This document shows positions 22,929-35,212 of a stretch of DNA of 64,000 nucleotides, piece after piece. This stretch comes from Epiperipatus broadwayi (Eukaryota > Onychophora > Udeonychophora > Euonychophora > Peripatidae), in assembly GCA_028023455.1 (NCBI GenBank), contig JAQFVV010000036.1, positions 5,265,576-5,329,575 of the forward strand, given 5' to 3'. Every line of letters starts with the position of its first letter. Within the stretch, counting starts at the first letter, position 1. Under the pieces are notes generated by a model that was not told where the DNA came from, did no database searches, and was given only the letters and a program-made list of their open reading frames with translations. Position numbers and translations under genes: made by a program.

Positions 22929-23540
22929 AAATAAATTTATATTATTTTCACCTGGATTGCTCAGGGATGCTATCTTATTAATATAAAAAAAATTGAAAAC
23001 TTAAGAAGTTTAGATTCAAAATCATATATCTCTCAATTCAAAAATATTGTTTTTTAATCTTTTACTCATTAAAATGGTGGCATATTCTTTGAGAAAGATT
23101 AGTTTCTTCCTTACTCAGATGACTTCAGTGCCATCTATCTTAAAATGGTTTATATCGGCACATAATGCATATTTAAAGGATTAATAAACATTTTAATCTC
23201 ATTTTGCAGCAAATTATTTTTATATTTAAAAATAATTTTTAAAATTAATTAAACAGAGAAGATAACGCAATTCATTGAATACTAGATGTCTTTTCTTACA
23301 CTATTACTATTAATTACTTTCAAGTTTACTTTTAGATGACAAAAGAATATGTTCAACTATTGGAATACTTATTTATTACTGTATCTTTATCGTTTGCATA
23401 ATGATGAGAACCCCATAACTAAACGTCTATTTGCATAAATAAGAAACAATCATTATAAGGAAATTACATAGTTCTTTAGAATTATACATTGCTTGGGAAA
23501 TTGATTATATTTTAGTATGAGTTCAGCCATGCCTCACCTA

Positions 23541-23542
<2 letters not shown>

Positions 23543-23578
<36 letters not shown>
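23543..23578. repeat. (TA)n microsatellite
   Basis: Eighteen TA units without interruption. Confidence 0.95.
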
Positions 23579-23582
<4 letters not shown>

Positions 23583-23699
23583 CATAATTATCCAATAATA
23601 TGAGGTGTTATATTGATATAATGTCTACATGTTTATGGCTACAATATCAAATCCAATAAGGACGTTGAGTGTTTCATTTTTGCTATTTTAATGAAATGA

Positions 23700-23975
23700 A
23701 TGGTTGGTTAATTGGAAGGATAAGAATATTGAAGCCTGTCCATTAAATTTGAGGCATTGCTACCTTAATATAAAACAAGCACTGATTATATATATATGGG
23801 GGGGATTATACTCTGGACCAACTGATGAGTTCTGGTTCTGGATGAAATACATTTATTGGGGATCATGTATCTTTCTCACATGTGTTGTTATGTGTATTGG
23901 TTGTTTGAGATGGAATGGATGATGAATGGACTGAAATATTCTGAGTTCAAATCCCTCTAATTACATAATTAATAT
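23700..23975 (+). repeat. Family A copy 4
   Basis: Contains ATTGAAGCCTGTCC, a GGGGGGGATTATACTC block, GACCAACTGATGAGTTCTGG, a TGTTATGTGTATTGG block and the tRNA-like end GATGGAATGGATGATG with GAGTTCAAATCCC. The first 100 bp of the consensus is missing. Confidence 0.8.
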
Positions 23976-24088
23976 ACAATTAATTGAAATTTTGGTTATT
24001 GGAATCTTATTTTTTTTATTCTTTCATTAAACATTGTCATTTTCTACCTTATTTTTTTTTATAAACACATAAATTAATTTATGAATGT

Positions 24089-24110
24089 AAAAACCCAATA
24101 TTGGGTTTTT
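24089..24110. repeat. Perfect 22-bp palindrome
   Basis: AAAAACCCAATA followed by its exact complement. It could be a hairpin or a chance inverted repeat. No promoter or gene stands next to it. Confidence 0.6.
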
Positions 24111-24983
24111 TTGGATTTCAAACATAATCATACAATTTTTTAATTACCCCAGATTTGAAAGAATTGGTGCAGTTATTTCCATATTATTCACAAACTCAAT
24201 CATTTACCATTGATATTTATTCTTTCATTGCAGAAATATATACAATTTTTATTCATTGCAGTGAATGAGATATCCAACTCTTTTTTGGAATAAGCTGAAA
24301 CTTATGGATGAAAGAAATAGAAAAAAATTCTTCCAAGATATTTATTTTATTACATAGTCCTTAACATGACATGTTTTGAGCCTTTAATATAATATAATAA
24401 ATCTTTAGTAGTGGGGAATGTTATGGAGAAAATATTAATTATTTCAATATTGTACTTATATTCAAACTTCATTTGATAAATGTTTGAAATTGATTATCAC
24501 TTACTTTATCATAACTGTCATTAAAGATATGATGTAAATTTAATACGTGAAACACTTATTTTCTTTGTATATCTAATTCCCAATCTCTTATGCTACTTTT
24601 TTTTTTTCATACTTTTTTTTTATTAAGGAAAATACACATACAATTACAATATAAATCTTTTTGGTATACATTTGTCTAGATTTGTTACACTTATTACAAC
24701 AATCTTTAGTAAATAATTTTCCAAATTAGAAAATATACCTGTTTGATACATTGGTTACAATTATGATGTAAAATTAATTTCAGGTTCAGAATGAGAATCT
24801 CATCATTCAAACTCAGTCTGTAATTATTATGTAACTAGTTTTATACCAGAACAACTTGGCTCTTCATTTAGTGACTTAGCCGGTGATAATTATGCTGTCC
24901 CCATTTTAATTGGCAGTAATCCTTTGTTATTCTTCATCTAACTGGACCTCATCTAACTGGACCATTTATTTTGTAACCTTGAA

Positions 24984-25905
24984 TTAATATTTAATTAGCA
25001 TGCCTGAGGATAGGCTCTTTATCCAGTGTCCTAAGTTGCCCCCAAGTGTCCCCAAAGAGCTGTCCAGAGTTAACAAGTGATCCCTGAACATAGTTCTTTG
25101 AATAAATTTTTTACATATCTCCCATAGTTCATTACTTCCTTTCTTAAAAACAAAATAATTTCTAGTTAACCACATGGCATAAAGCAGGAAAAGTCCCATT
25201 CTAATTGCAGCAAAAACACCATTCATAATAGTGTCCTTGATTCTTAGAATTTTTTATGTTAGCTGCAGTAATCTGGTTATAATATTTTGTCTAGAAGAAC
25301 TAAAAATGAACAAGCAGTAAAAATATGTCCAATAGTTTCATCTGCTATTTTACATAAGCTACATAATGGTTCTATTTTAAAGAAATTTCTATAATTTACC
25401 AAAAAATGATTCATTGGCAAGGTTTTCAAACAAGTTTTATGATAAAATCAATATGTTTGGCTTCTAAGTAGCAAAATTTTAATTTTCTGATTAGTAATCT
25501 GGTAGATAAATCAAGATCAATAGTTAATTCAGTAATGTTTGCATGCATGTATTTGTAAACTTGCCAGTAAATGTTTATATTGTTAATTGATTCCATAACT
25601 TTGAATTTGTTGGCATATGCTAGCAGCTTCATGGCCCACTTACTTCATATGGGTGGTGGCATGTCAGTAGACTCAATCTCATCCTTTAATGAGTCCATTG
25701 GCAATCTTGCATTACTCACCTGAAGCATTGATAGGGATTTCTGAATAAAAATGGTGTTAAAATCATACAACCCAAGCCCATTCAGGGCTTTCGGTCTCTG
25801 TATCTTGGCTAAACTGATGGTTATTGTTTCCCTCTTCCACAAGATACCAGTACAGACTGAGTTTATTGCATTCTGAAAGAACCTGGTTGGTTTAAGAAGT
25901 GGCAT
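24984..25905 (-). pseudogene. C-terminal part of Tx1/L1-like LINE with zinc motif
   Basis: 25645-25905 reads RETITISLAKIQRPKALNGL and GLYDFNTIFIQKSLSML. Near 25307-25372 a short stretch reads PLCSLCKIADETIGHIFTAC, a C-x2-C-x8-H-x4-C arrangement as in the zf-RVT domain. 24984-25226 reads LLYAMWLTRNYFVF, the region that follows the zinc motif in this group. Several stops interrupt the pieces. Confidence 0.75.
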
Positions 25906-25917
25906 GAAGTAATTAAT

Positions 25918-26620
25918 TCATGAAAGTACCAACATGTTGATCAGTGCCACCTTACCCAAAAGCAATAAGTAGATCCCGGAGAGAACCCTTGCAACCATTC
26001 TGGTTTTTTTTAGAATGCTGTTTTGCAGTGCTCTTCTCATAGCCAACCTGGACAGCACCATGTGGAATCCAAGAAGGTTTTGAGGTTTTCCCAAGAATCT
26101 TGAAGGAATTGCTGTTGCCCGATGGATCTTACAGATAGCAGATTTCTCAGAGTTTATTCTTATCCCATATCTCCCGGTGTATTCATCCAGAAGTTTATAT
26201 AGTTTGGGCAAGTATTTATGTGAAGATAAGAAGACTATAATGTCATCAACATAAGATATGTGATGAACTTCTTTCCCCAGCACCAGGACAAACACTCTAG
26301 GAAGATGTTTCTCAATACCATGTTAATAGGGAATTTACATAGGCTATAAAATGCAAGTTGCTAAGAGAAAACCCTTGAGGTATTGATAGATGTGGTTTAA
26401 ACCCTTGGGCCAAAGAGCCATCCAATGATGTATATATTGATTTATTTAGCAGCAGATTTGCTATAATTCTGATGTAAACTTTGGGTATCCCATAGCGCAC
26501 CAAAACTGAGAATAATTTTGCAGGCTCTACGGAGTCAAATGCTGCTGCAAAGTCCACCTGCACCACAATAGGGCCTGATGTTCTTTGGTCCTTATATACT
26601 CCACCAATAAGGTAAACCAT
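25918..26620 (-). pseudogene. Reverse transcriptase of Tx1/L1-like LINE
   Basis: Two frames, 26312-26620 and 25918-26295, with a frameshift and stop between them near 26300. The first holds VVQVDFAAAFDSVEPAKLF and the GFSLSNLHFIAYVNSLL remnant of motif B. The second holds YVDDIIVFLSSHKYLPKLY and GIRINSEKSAICKI. Two of the catalytic aspartates (YVDD) and the motif A aspartate survive. The fingers domain and endonuclease are absent. Confidence 0.82.
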
Positions 26621-26639
26621 CTATCTCTTTTGAATAAGG

Positions 26640-27769
26640 TAAACCATCTATCTTTTATGTTATATTTCCTGCTGAATCACCCACAACCCTTACACATGAT
26701 GCTATCATTTGTACAGTAAATGATAGAGTTCCTAAACTTATCCACTGATGAAAATGGATAATGTCAAAGATTTAGAAAATTTGACACCCATAAATCAAAT
26801 TGAATTTCCTGAAATCTCTTATTGATGAAACTATGATATCAAAGTAGCAAAAAAATTGACACTTGTAAATCAAATTATAGTTAGACATATATATTCATTT
26901 TGCATTTCAGAATTTCTGTCAAAAAGAAAATCTGTGTATGTATTGTTGTTTTTTCTTTATACATTTTGAAAATCTTTTTTTATTTATATCCATATGTGTA
27001 GACAACTTTACTTACACAGCCTTTTCAATATTCAAATGCTTCCCAATTCTAACATTAAAATTTTTTAACGACAATTTTAAAATGTTGTTTGACTTATTAA
27101 AAAATATTACTTAAATTTATACAAATGTCTTTACACTGAATTATTTGTGTTTGGGACTTCACACTAAATTGACTAATTGTACTAATTGACTGATGTATCA
27201 CGAACCTTTATAATTTTGTACTATTATATTTTATTTATAACTAATGTTCTCTATACCTGTAAATCATATTTGTAAGTAACAAAATATAAGCCCACTTTTC
27301 AAACAAATACTTTTTTACACTTACTGCTAACTTCTTAGAAATCCCAACGTTTACCATATCACTAGATTATTAATACAAGCTTAAAAGCAAGTTACACAAT
27401 TTTGTGTCTTGTTTTATTAATTATCATAACACTGGATTATTTTTTCTTTAAATTCATGTAATCTTCATTTTTTGCTTGACATTTATCTATATTTTACAAA
27501 GACAAATAAAAGATTATCATCAAATGACAGATTAGATGTATATTCTAGTGTTTGTTATTAACACTATGTTTACTAATTACTGCTTGACTGAAGATTTTCA
27601 AGCTTCCAGAATATAAAAGCTATATTCATTTGAATCTATTACAAATGTATATACAAAAAAAATAAGTAATCATACACACACAAGTATTACATACAGTTAT
27701 ACTTAATTATTTATGAAAACTACTTCAAAATTAATTTTGTAATATAATAAACTCTTTTCCATCATTCAT
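26640..27769. other. AT-rich DNA without recognisable features
   Basis: A 26-bp piece of the LINE start (AAGGTAAACCATCTATCT) is duplicated at 26609-26655. Nothing else is supported. Confidence 0.5.
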
Positions 27770-28050
27770 ATAAAGGCAAATATTAAAACAGGAAAACCTC
27801 CCCATAGAGTAGTACCACTCAGTGCAAGCCAGAGTAATCAATGGATGTCAGAAGGTTTGTGCATAAAATCCCCATACAGTGCCTACTCATCCAATATCTC
27901 TAGACTAGTTTCTGGCTTGTGGCCTTCGTCAATGAGGAGCCTTGGATCTGAGTGGCAATACGTATAGAGAGTTTTACCTGTTTTAATAACAGTTGTAAAC
28001 AAGCATAAAATGGTGATCATGTGATGTTTATTGGCATAAAGGCAAATATT
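27770..28050 (+). mobile_element. Hairpin retroposon FB1, copy with 15-bp target duplication
   Basis: ATAAAGGCAAATATT at 27770-27784 is repeated exactly at 28036-28050 around a 251-bp unit. The left arm is the FB1 arm (AACCTCCCCATAGAGTAG, GAGTAATCAATGGATGTCAG, GACTAGTTTCTGGCTTGTGG, AATGAGGAGCCTTGGATC). The right arm is reduced to about 25 bp (AGAGTTTTACCTGTTTTAAT), followed by the one-sided tail GGTGATCATGTGATGTTTAT. Most of the right arm is deleted, so this copy no longer forms a long hairpin. Confidence 0.88.
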
Positions 28051-28364
28051 GAGTAAGATACATCATGTTATAACTATTATTTTTGAAGATACAAAAAGTT
28101 TGTATTTTTAAATTATAAAAATAAGTCTAATCTGATAAAATGTATTTACCAGGTTATATATCATGTTATTCAATTAGGCTATCTCTTTTTTCCAAAGCTT
28201 ATTTAGTTTTTTAAATGCTTTTAATTTTTTAAGATTTTGCAATCTAGAATAGACTTTATCTGAAATTACTTCTTTTGCTATAATCTCCTTTCTTGACATT
28301 TTTTAAAAATCTTTTATTATATTTTGAAACTTTTTTTTTGCATAGGCAGATTTAAAATCTAAAT

Positions 28365-28540
28365 GTAACACATCATGTGACCACCCTTTCTTATGCTTGC
28401 TCATAACTGTTATTAAAACAGGCAAAACTCTCCATACAGTAGTGCCACTGAGTGCAAGCCAGAGTAATCAAAGGATATCAGAAGGCTTGTGCATAAAATC
28501 CCTATTCTGGGAATATTGGATGAGTAGGAACTATTCTAAT
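28365..28540 (-). mobile_element. FB1 arm fragment with tail
   Basis: The tail comes first (AACACATCATGTGACCACCC, TTATGCTTGCTCATAACTG), then one FB1 arm (CAAAACTCTCCATACAGTAG, TGCAAGCCAGAGTAATC, AGAAGGCTTGTGCATAAAAT). A short fold remains near 28500-28530, where GGGAATATTGGATGAG follows. It shows that the tail joins the arm through the AACAGTTATTAAAACAGG linker. Confidence 0.82.
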
Positions 28541-28984
28541 GTTTCCCATATTGTTTTTGAATTAATATATTTATTTTATAATTTAAGATTTAAGAGATTT
28601 TTTCTTCCATTTTTTCTTTCAAATGAATATTTATATATAGTACGAAAAGTAAAAATAAAAACTTAAAATATCAATTTTGATAATGCCAGTTTTTTTAAAA
28701 AATTGTATAATGATGACATTTTTGTAGTAATCATGTTAGACTATTTTTCATCATTTAAAATTAAATATTAAATGTCTTCAAATTTTATTTAAACTTCCCA
28801 AATACATTCACTTGTTAATAATATCACAAGGATTAGTGGATAACACACAGTTTTAAGTTCCTCTCTCATTCAAATGTTTCCAGCCTGATCAGTGGTAATA
28901 CTAATAAAAGGACCAAATCTAGAAGTTTAGATTCATGAATACTGATTTTAAAGTAATTCTCCAACCAACTGGATTATTTTATCA

Positions 28985-29900
28985 AAGTCAGTAGTCAGTA
29001 GAAATTCCATATAGTTATCTATGAGGATGCTCCTGGTTTCTCCAGTTTTTTCTAAAAGAAAAGTTAATTAATGGCTTTCAGACATTATGTATTATCATAC
29101 TAGGTTGACTTGAGGGGTTATTTGCCATTGTTACATGAGTAGCATCTTTGAATTTTTTTCTTTATACTTTTTCTTTTTTATCCAATACTTTTATATTATT
29201 TCATTTGAACATGTCAATTGTTGCATATATGGTTTTGTTAATCTAGATATGTCTGCCTTCTTTTTTCTAATTATCAATGTGTGCTCTTTTAAATGCTTTT
29301 CAATGAATAAGACAGGCTCACCTACACACATTCTTTCACATTCACATGATGTTTTATAGATGTTGTCTTTCTTTTTCAGCATTTCCAGTTTATGTTTTGT
29401 AAATATTCGAATTTCATAATGTGATTATGTCTTTATATTGACTGCAGAATTTATTTAGTTTGTCTGCTGTTCCTGGTATGTATGAATATACTACAGTCCC
29501 AATAATTATTTTTTTCTTTTGATCTTCTTGATAATTTCTTCCATATAAATATTTTCTTTTTTCAAATTACTGGTTTCAGCACAAACTTATTTTACTATGA
29601 TAGGTAGCAATAGTATAATTCTATGATTTATGTTTTTGATGTGAATGATGGATAGATATGCTCAGTATTTTTTCTGTGTATGAGAGAGTTTTCTGTAAAC
29701 TGTAGATTTGATTTTGCTATAAAGAAGTACCAAAAACATCTAAAAATGTTATTTTTGTCCTTGTTCTGATTCAACAGTGAATTTAGTTACAGAATAAAAC
29801 TAGTGTGAAAGTTGGCATTCTTAGAGGTTTTTGTGACAAGATTCCCTTGTGGCAAAATCAAAACTACAATGTTCAGTAAACCCATAACCACAGGAATATA
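28985..29900 (-). pseudogene. Penelope-like element copy 1 (RT end and GIY-YIG)
   Basis: Minus-strand fragments in order: FTVESEQGQ then FLDVF near 29725-29785, CAETSNLKKENIYMEEII near 29545-29600, VVYSYIPGTADKLNKF near 29455-29505, and the frame 29191-29382 with YKTSCECERMCVGE and FIEKHLKEH. These match Penelope-like reverse transcriptase C-terminus, the linker with the (L/Y)xYVxG-like block, and the CxC-x-x-x-YIGE core of the GIY-YIG endonuclease. Stops and shifts throughout mean it is dead. The 3' flank shares AATTTCTACTGACT with copy 2. Confidence 0.78.
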
Positions 29901-29944
29901 TTTAGCATAAAACTTCCCATCACATCAGAAATACAAAAGAATGT

Positions 29945-30587
29945 GTTATAGTATCAATATGGAATCAACAAAATAAATTTATTCAGAAATCAGTTATTTG
30001 AAGAAAAAAAGATTTATGTAGAACAAATTCTCTTGGAGAATGATTATCCACCAGCTATTGTCCATCATCTGTCATTAAGAAATCCTTAAATATATAACAA
30101 AAAGAAACATAAAAAACTATTATTGATGCTGTAGTGTATCCATGCATACCATGAATAGAAGATAAACTATTAATTCGGTAATAAATATTATATAAGAACA
30201 TCTTTGCAAAGCCATATCACACTAATACCTGAAATGTCAAAAAACAAAAACAACTTCTGTAAAATACCATATGAGTGTGAGAGATGTATATAGGTGAGAT
30301 CAGATTTCTGATTGAAAAGTTTCTGAAATAGAACCAACTGATTATTAGAAAATAAAGTAACAGACCATGTAAATGCCAATGAATTATATGTTCAATTAAA
30401 AAATACACAAAGTTTGGAAAGAGAAAAAAATAGAAGCTGCCCACATGACAATGGCATATAAGGCAGAGTAAGATGACAATATGTAATGTCTGAAAACTAC
30501 TACATAACCCTGTTTTTAGAAAAAAGTGGAAAATCAAGTGGACTTTGATAGATAAGTATATACAATTTCTACTGACTGTTGCTTTGG
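29945..30587 (+). pseudogene. Penelope-like element copy 2, head-to-head with copy 1
   Basis: The plus strand reads FRNQLFEEKKIYVEQIL near 29975, then at 30255-30330 FCKIPYECERCI and VRSDF, the decayed GIY-YIG core. The nucleotide sequence downstream aligns with copy 1 in reverse: TTGAAAAGTTTCTGAAA, CATGACAATGGCATATAA, ATGTAATGTCTGAAAACTAC and CAATTTCTACTGACTG. The two copies share 3' ends and point away from each other. A frame on the opposite strand (30217-30537) rich in F and L is only its shadow. Confidence 0.75.
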
Positions 30588-30589
30588 GG

Positions 30590-30795
30590 AATAGCTCAAT
30601 TAATAAAAAGGGTGCATTAAATTCAATATTCGTGAATCCAAAGATCTAAGTTTGATTTTCTTGCCAATACTGTCACTGATCATGCTAAAAATAACTGAAG
30701 AAGACAGAAGAGAAATACTACTCAAAACGTTGTAATATTTGTGCTATTATTACATTGGAATGTATTTGAAAAGTTTAAATAAAGTTTTAATTTGC
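30590..30795 (+). mobile_element. Candidate tRNA-headed SINE
   Basis: GGGGAATAGCTCAATTAATA resembles a tRNA 5' end with A box, and 60 bp later AAGTTTGATTTTCTTGCC resembles a B box. The body contains CTGAAGAAGACAGAAGAG and CTCAAAACGTTGTAATAT, a pattern seen in the LINE-related 3' part of many SINEs, then AT-rich sequence ending near AATAAAGTTTTAATTTG. It abuts the 3' end of the Penelope-like copy. It is a single copy here, so the family status is inferred. Confidence 0.5.
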
Positions 30796-30799
30796 TTAT

Positions 30800-31650
30800 G
30801 CTGATTTAATTACTATTATTTACCAATGGGTTTTTCTTTCTGGCATTTTAACTAATAAAAAAATTCTATAAAGGAACTTGTAGAAATTTCAAGCATGAAA
30901 GATTCATCATGGCTGTATTAATAATTGTGCTACAGCCTTAGATACAATAGTCACTATGTTATATATAATTTTTATATTCACGATTTATTATGAAATTAAC
31001 ATAATAAATGAGGGTTAGTTTAATAATAGGATTTGAGAACTTAGATTTTTGTGACTTTGACATCAAATTCAAATGTATTATTTTTACCTCATTTTCAATG
31101 AATAAATGAGTAATGGTAATAATTAATCATAGGAGTAAGATTAGAAAGTGCTTGATATTTAAGTACTCAAATTACAGTTTGAGATAACAATTGTACAAAC
31201 TGATTTTTTTAATCTATTGGCTGAGAAAACCCTTAGTTATTCAACTCTGTGAGTTTATCATTGTAATTAACAGGATAGAGTAATAAATAAACTATCAAGC
31301 TCTTACACTTAACTGGAAATAAATAATCGAATTATTTATTATTTTTGGAGTTTATATGAAATGAACTTTGAGTATTATATGTGATATCCATGAACCTTGA
31401 CCTCTAAGATTGGTTCACCATTACACTAAACTACATAGAGCATTGTGAAAGGTTATGCTTCACTTATTGCTACCTTCCCCTCTCACAATTTTCTTATTTA
31501 CATTCACCTGTATATTTCTTTTCTGCAATTATTAATTAATTATTGTGTGGGTGAGGTGGAGTGGGTACATATTAATTCATTAAACTTTTACTATTATTAA
31601 TTGTAATATTTTAAATACAAGCATATTCTATATACCTGGAGTCTAGATAT
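30800..31650. other. AT-rich DNA without recognisable features
   Basis: Nothing supported. Confidence 0.5.
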
Positions 31651-31654
31651 AATA

Positions 31655-31810
31655 TAGAGAATTTGATGTGGACCAATTGATGAGTGCTGGTTTAGCATGA
31701 AATATATATATTGGAGATCCTTTTTCACGTGTGTGTGTGTGTGTGTGTTGTATGAGACAGAGTGGATGGCTGAAGTGAGCTTGTAAGTCTATGTTCAAAC
31801 CCTATGTTAT
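31655..31810 (+). repeat. Family A copy 5 (3' half) with (GT)n
   Basis: TGTGGACCAATTGATGAGTG, TGGTTTAGCATGAAATATAT, TTGGAGATCC, a (GT)10 run at 31729-31748 in place of the usual ATGTGGTCATGTG, then GAGACAGAGTGGATGGC and ATGTTCAAACCC. The 5' half is absent. Confidence 0.8.
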
Positions 31811-31814
31811 GAAT

Positions 31815-34585
31815 TGTATTTATTTTTTTTGATCACATATATTTTTTGCTTCCAAATTTATTATCCTCTTTTTAATCACTTGTTTTTACATTGATTTAAT
31901 TACTAAGCAATTTGAGAATGTAATTTTACTTATCTGTATATGAATTTGAACTGCTAAATAATGTTTAAGGAATGTATATTTTTGCCCTTAGAAACATTAA
32001 CAAAAAAGCTTAATTTAAGGCATAATATTTAAATTAAGCTCACGAGATAAGAAAATATATTTTGTTTATCAATACAATTTATTTTTTATAAGGTGATGTT
32101 AAAATACGAGTTGTCAATGTAAATTATTGTATTGTTATTAATATAAATATGTAACATTTTAATAAGAGATATTAATTATACCTCTGTAAAAAAAATTGTG
32201 TGATTTTTGCACTGAATTTTATCTGTAATGCATTTTACGTTTCCGTGCAAAAAGAGTAAGAAGGTAACATTGTAATCTTTAATATTCTTTTGTGGTTATA
32301 AATGTATTTATTAACCCTCTAATTAATAATATTTAAATATCTGCTTACTTAATTAATAATTAGATGACAATCTAGATGGATTTATAATAAATCTTAAGAT
32401 TGTATACTAAAAAAATTATCTCATTTTTTTATATGACTTATATTTGAGTCCAATGTTTTGGGTATAACAGATAAATGTGCTATCCAATTTGCTGCAAGAT
32501 TCTTTATGTTATTTAACATTCAATTATCAAAAAGTTATAATGTTTTGCTATTAATCCTTTTAAAATTTTCCAGCAACTGTGAAATAGTAATTACCAGTCT
32601 TTAAACTGTGATTAATTTATTTTATAAAACATGGAATACAGAAGTTATTGTTGGAGTGTGTATTAATAAAATATTTTTATTTTAACAGTAGATAAATATT
32701 TTTAGTTTAATATTTGGTTGTTCATTTATTTATATATTACCATTGTATTTTAGTATAAAATCATACAAAAAAAAAAACAGATAAAAAGATCAATCTATAA
32801 ATTGGATTTTTTATTGAAAGCAATTGCATTAATATTATCCAACATTTACTGAATAAAACATAGATTAATTATATTACGAAGGGTAAATTATTTAGAAGTA
32901 AAATGCATAAACGTATATATTTTCAGAAATATAATCAATTCTTTATTTATCTGCGCATAAATTATTATAATTATGAATTGATGATTGTATGGGCGTGTGC
33001 ATCTTTTTTTGCTCGTAAACATATTTTGTAAAGGATTATTCAGTATTTTTCTGTTTATAGAGATTTAAACGGACTGTTATCTTAAATTTATTAATTGTTT
33101 AGTAGCTATAGGCTTTTTAAAAGCAAATGAGAAATTTATCCATAATTTTTTACGACGTCATTTCCTATTTATTAAGTGGCCCTTTAGTAAACTGATAATA
33201 TTCTATAATTTAATAAAATAAATAAATTAGAAAGTTGCGAAAATAAATAATAATTTTTCGAAATATTTATAACGTTTTTAAATCAAACCACATGAGAAAA
33301 GCTGTGCAACTTGTATTAACATAATGTTATAAACTTATTTACTAACAGCAAATTAATAGGATATCGATTTGAAATAATAGAATTAAATCAAAATTATAAA
33401 TTTTGATATTTAAGAAAGTAAAAACAAATTAATTAACTTACTTATACACATTGAAAAAAAAAACAAAAAAAAACAATCATATGCGATTTAAAGACCACGA
33501 ACTTTTATTTGACATTCAATATATTTACGATGAGTAAAAATAAAAATTCTTAATTGAGTCTCTTTTTTAAAAAAAACACGTATACATTTATAAACAAAAT
33601 TAAATTAAAACTTTGAAAGCAATATTAAACCTAACTTCAACTAACACTTCCGATGTAACAAGAAAGATAATTGTCTCGTCGGAGAAGCTTCTCCCAATGT
33701 TTCATCTCATTTAATTATTGCTTATTGAAACTAAGTAATATGATTTCTTACCTTCTGTGTTAACCCGACAATAGTTTAAAAATGGTTTTTGGTGACTTTT
33801 TTCCCAACATGATTTGAAAATTGATTGAACGACGATCAATTTTTGGTTTTGCTTGAAATTTATTAGCATGGTTTTTTTTTTTTTTTAATTGCCTTAAGAT
33901 CAAAATACAGTATTGTAAATGTATTCCGCTTTTTTTACGCGCACAATTACCAAATTAATTTAAAGGGTTTTATTTACAACATTCTCCGAGCTTTGAGTCT
34001 ACAAAAAATAATAAAGCATTTTACTGACCGCGTGCTTAGGCAGTTCATTTTAAAATGTGAGGGGGTGGAAGGTTACATTGAAATTTTATGTGAATAAAAT
34101 AAAAGTTCTGATAAATTATTATTTGTTTTAAATAGGTGTCGATATTTTTAATCTTGTGAACGCAGTGACATTTTCTATACCGGAAACTCACTACATATGT
34201 GTACGAACGTTGTTAATGTATAGACAGAATTATAATTTGAAAATTTACTCCTCATAAAATTAAAATATGTGAGCATATTTTTTTTAAAAATCATATATAT
34301 TGTAAATTTTGCGATATTCAATTTTCAGATAAAATTTAGCTGGCATTTGCAAAATATATGTAATGATTATCACTAATTTTAAAAATAATAATAATTATTA
34401 TTATATGCCACTGACTACTGCGCATGTTAAGTAATAGATATTGGAACTAAAGATTTTTGGATCAAAGCTCAATTGTCACTTGTAATCGTGGTGTCAACAT
34501 GAACCTCCAGAGCAACTAATAATTCATTATACCTGTGCAGTTTTAATATAGTTGTAATTACAGACTTGAAAGTTATAGCCTCCTG
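31815..34585. other. AT-rich DNA without recognisable features
   Basis: No gene or classified repeat recognised in 2.8 kb, apart from a short inverted repeat (AGCTTAATTTAA and complement) near 32007-32041. Confidence 0.5.
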
Positions 34586-34589
34586 CGTC

Positions 34590-34710
34590 AAAGTTCAGAC
34601 TTTTTTTTTTCATAAGTCAAATGCGTTGACCGGGAAGCGAACCCGGGCCAGCTGTTTGGAAGGCAGCTATGCTAACCACTAGGCCACCAACGGGTGACAA
34701 AGTTCCGACT
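34590..34710 (-). mobile_element. tRNA-Gly-derived SINE, copy 2 (anticodon TCC kept)
   Basis: On the minus strand: GTCACCCGTTGGTGGCCTAG, then TGGTTAGCATAGCTGCC, TTCCAA (anticodon TCC), TGGCCCGGGTTCGCTTCCCG, GTCAACGC, then TTTGACTTATG and poly-A. Of the five copies this is closest to a real tRNA-Gly(TCC). The T loop has C where A58 belongs, and one anticodon-stem pair is broken. Target duplications AAAGTTCAGACT (34590-34601) and AAAGTTCCGACT (34699-34710) differ at one base. It is a SINE, not a tRNA gene. Confidence 0.9.
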
Positions 34711-35210
34711 CATTTTTCGTGCTCAAAGAACATAAATAAATCATATAAGTTCGAATTTCGATTGACTTCAGGCGTGAGCAGCTTATGTTTAAGGTAAAAT
34801 TATATTTGCAAATTTTTATCTAGAATCCAGTACAGTATACATCTAAAATTAAAAAGCAAATGAAATAAATATATTCATAAATTTTGCATTTAAACGACTT
34901 TTTTTTTTTTTTAAAGAAGTAGCACCAAATGACTAAATGAAAAAACATATAGGATATATGAGATTCCAAATGAATTGAAAATATTATATTAATAAAGTAA
35001 TCTATCGTTAAACTTTTCAATATATATATATAATTCCATCTTGCTTCATTAGTTATCTGACTAAATCCAGATCACAAGATAGACCATTTCATATTACATT
35101 GTCTATATTTTGTCCTATTTTTCCATCACTCATTGTTATTTTCTTAAAATCATTATCACATTTTTCTTCATTTATCCACTTCTTTGCAAATGCTATTTCT
35201 ATTTTCATAA
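34711..35210. other. AT-rich DNA without recognisable features
   Basis: Nothing supported apart from a poly-T run near 34900. Confidence 0.5.
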
Positions 35211-35212
35211 AC

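Larger units (their letters stand above)
24598..26625 (-). mobile_element. Tx1/L1-like LINE, truncated and decayed
   Basis: Reads on the minus strand from 26625, already within the reverse transcriptase, to a poly-A tail (poly-T on this strand at 24598-24624). Ordered pieces are FAAAFDSV (motif A, near 26540), IPQGFSLSN (motif B), SYVDDIIVF (motif C, near 26245), GIRINSEKSAI (motif D), PKALNGLGLYDF (near 25790), a CCHC zinc motif and a final helical segment. The PK-x-x-NGLGL motif plus C-terminal zinc finger fits the L1/Tx1 group. It is unrelated to the RTE copies here. Confidence 0.8.

Noticed and set aside
30217-30537. Hydrophobic membrane protein on the minus strand
   Set aside because: It is antisense to an AT-rich Penelope-like copy; the F/L-rich content follows from A-rich sequence on the plus strand.
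34590-34710. Functional tRNA-Gly(TCC) gene
   Set aside because: The cloverleaf nearly forms, but the T loop has C at the A58 position, one anticodon-stem pair is broken, and it is followed by poly-A and flanked by target duplications. It belongs to the SINE family.
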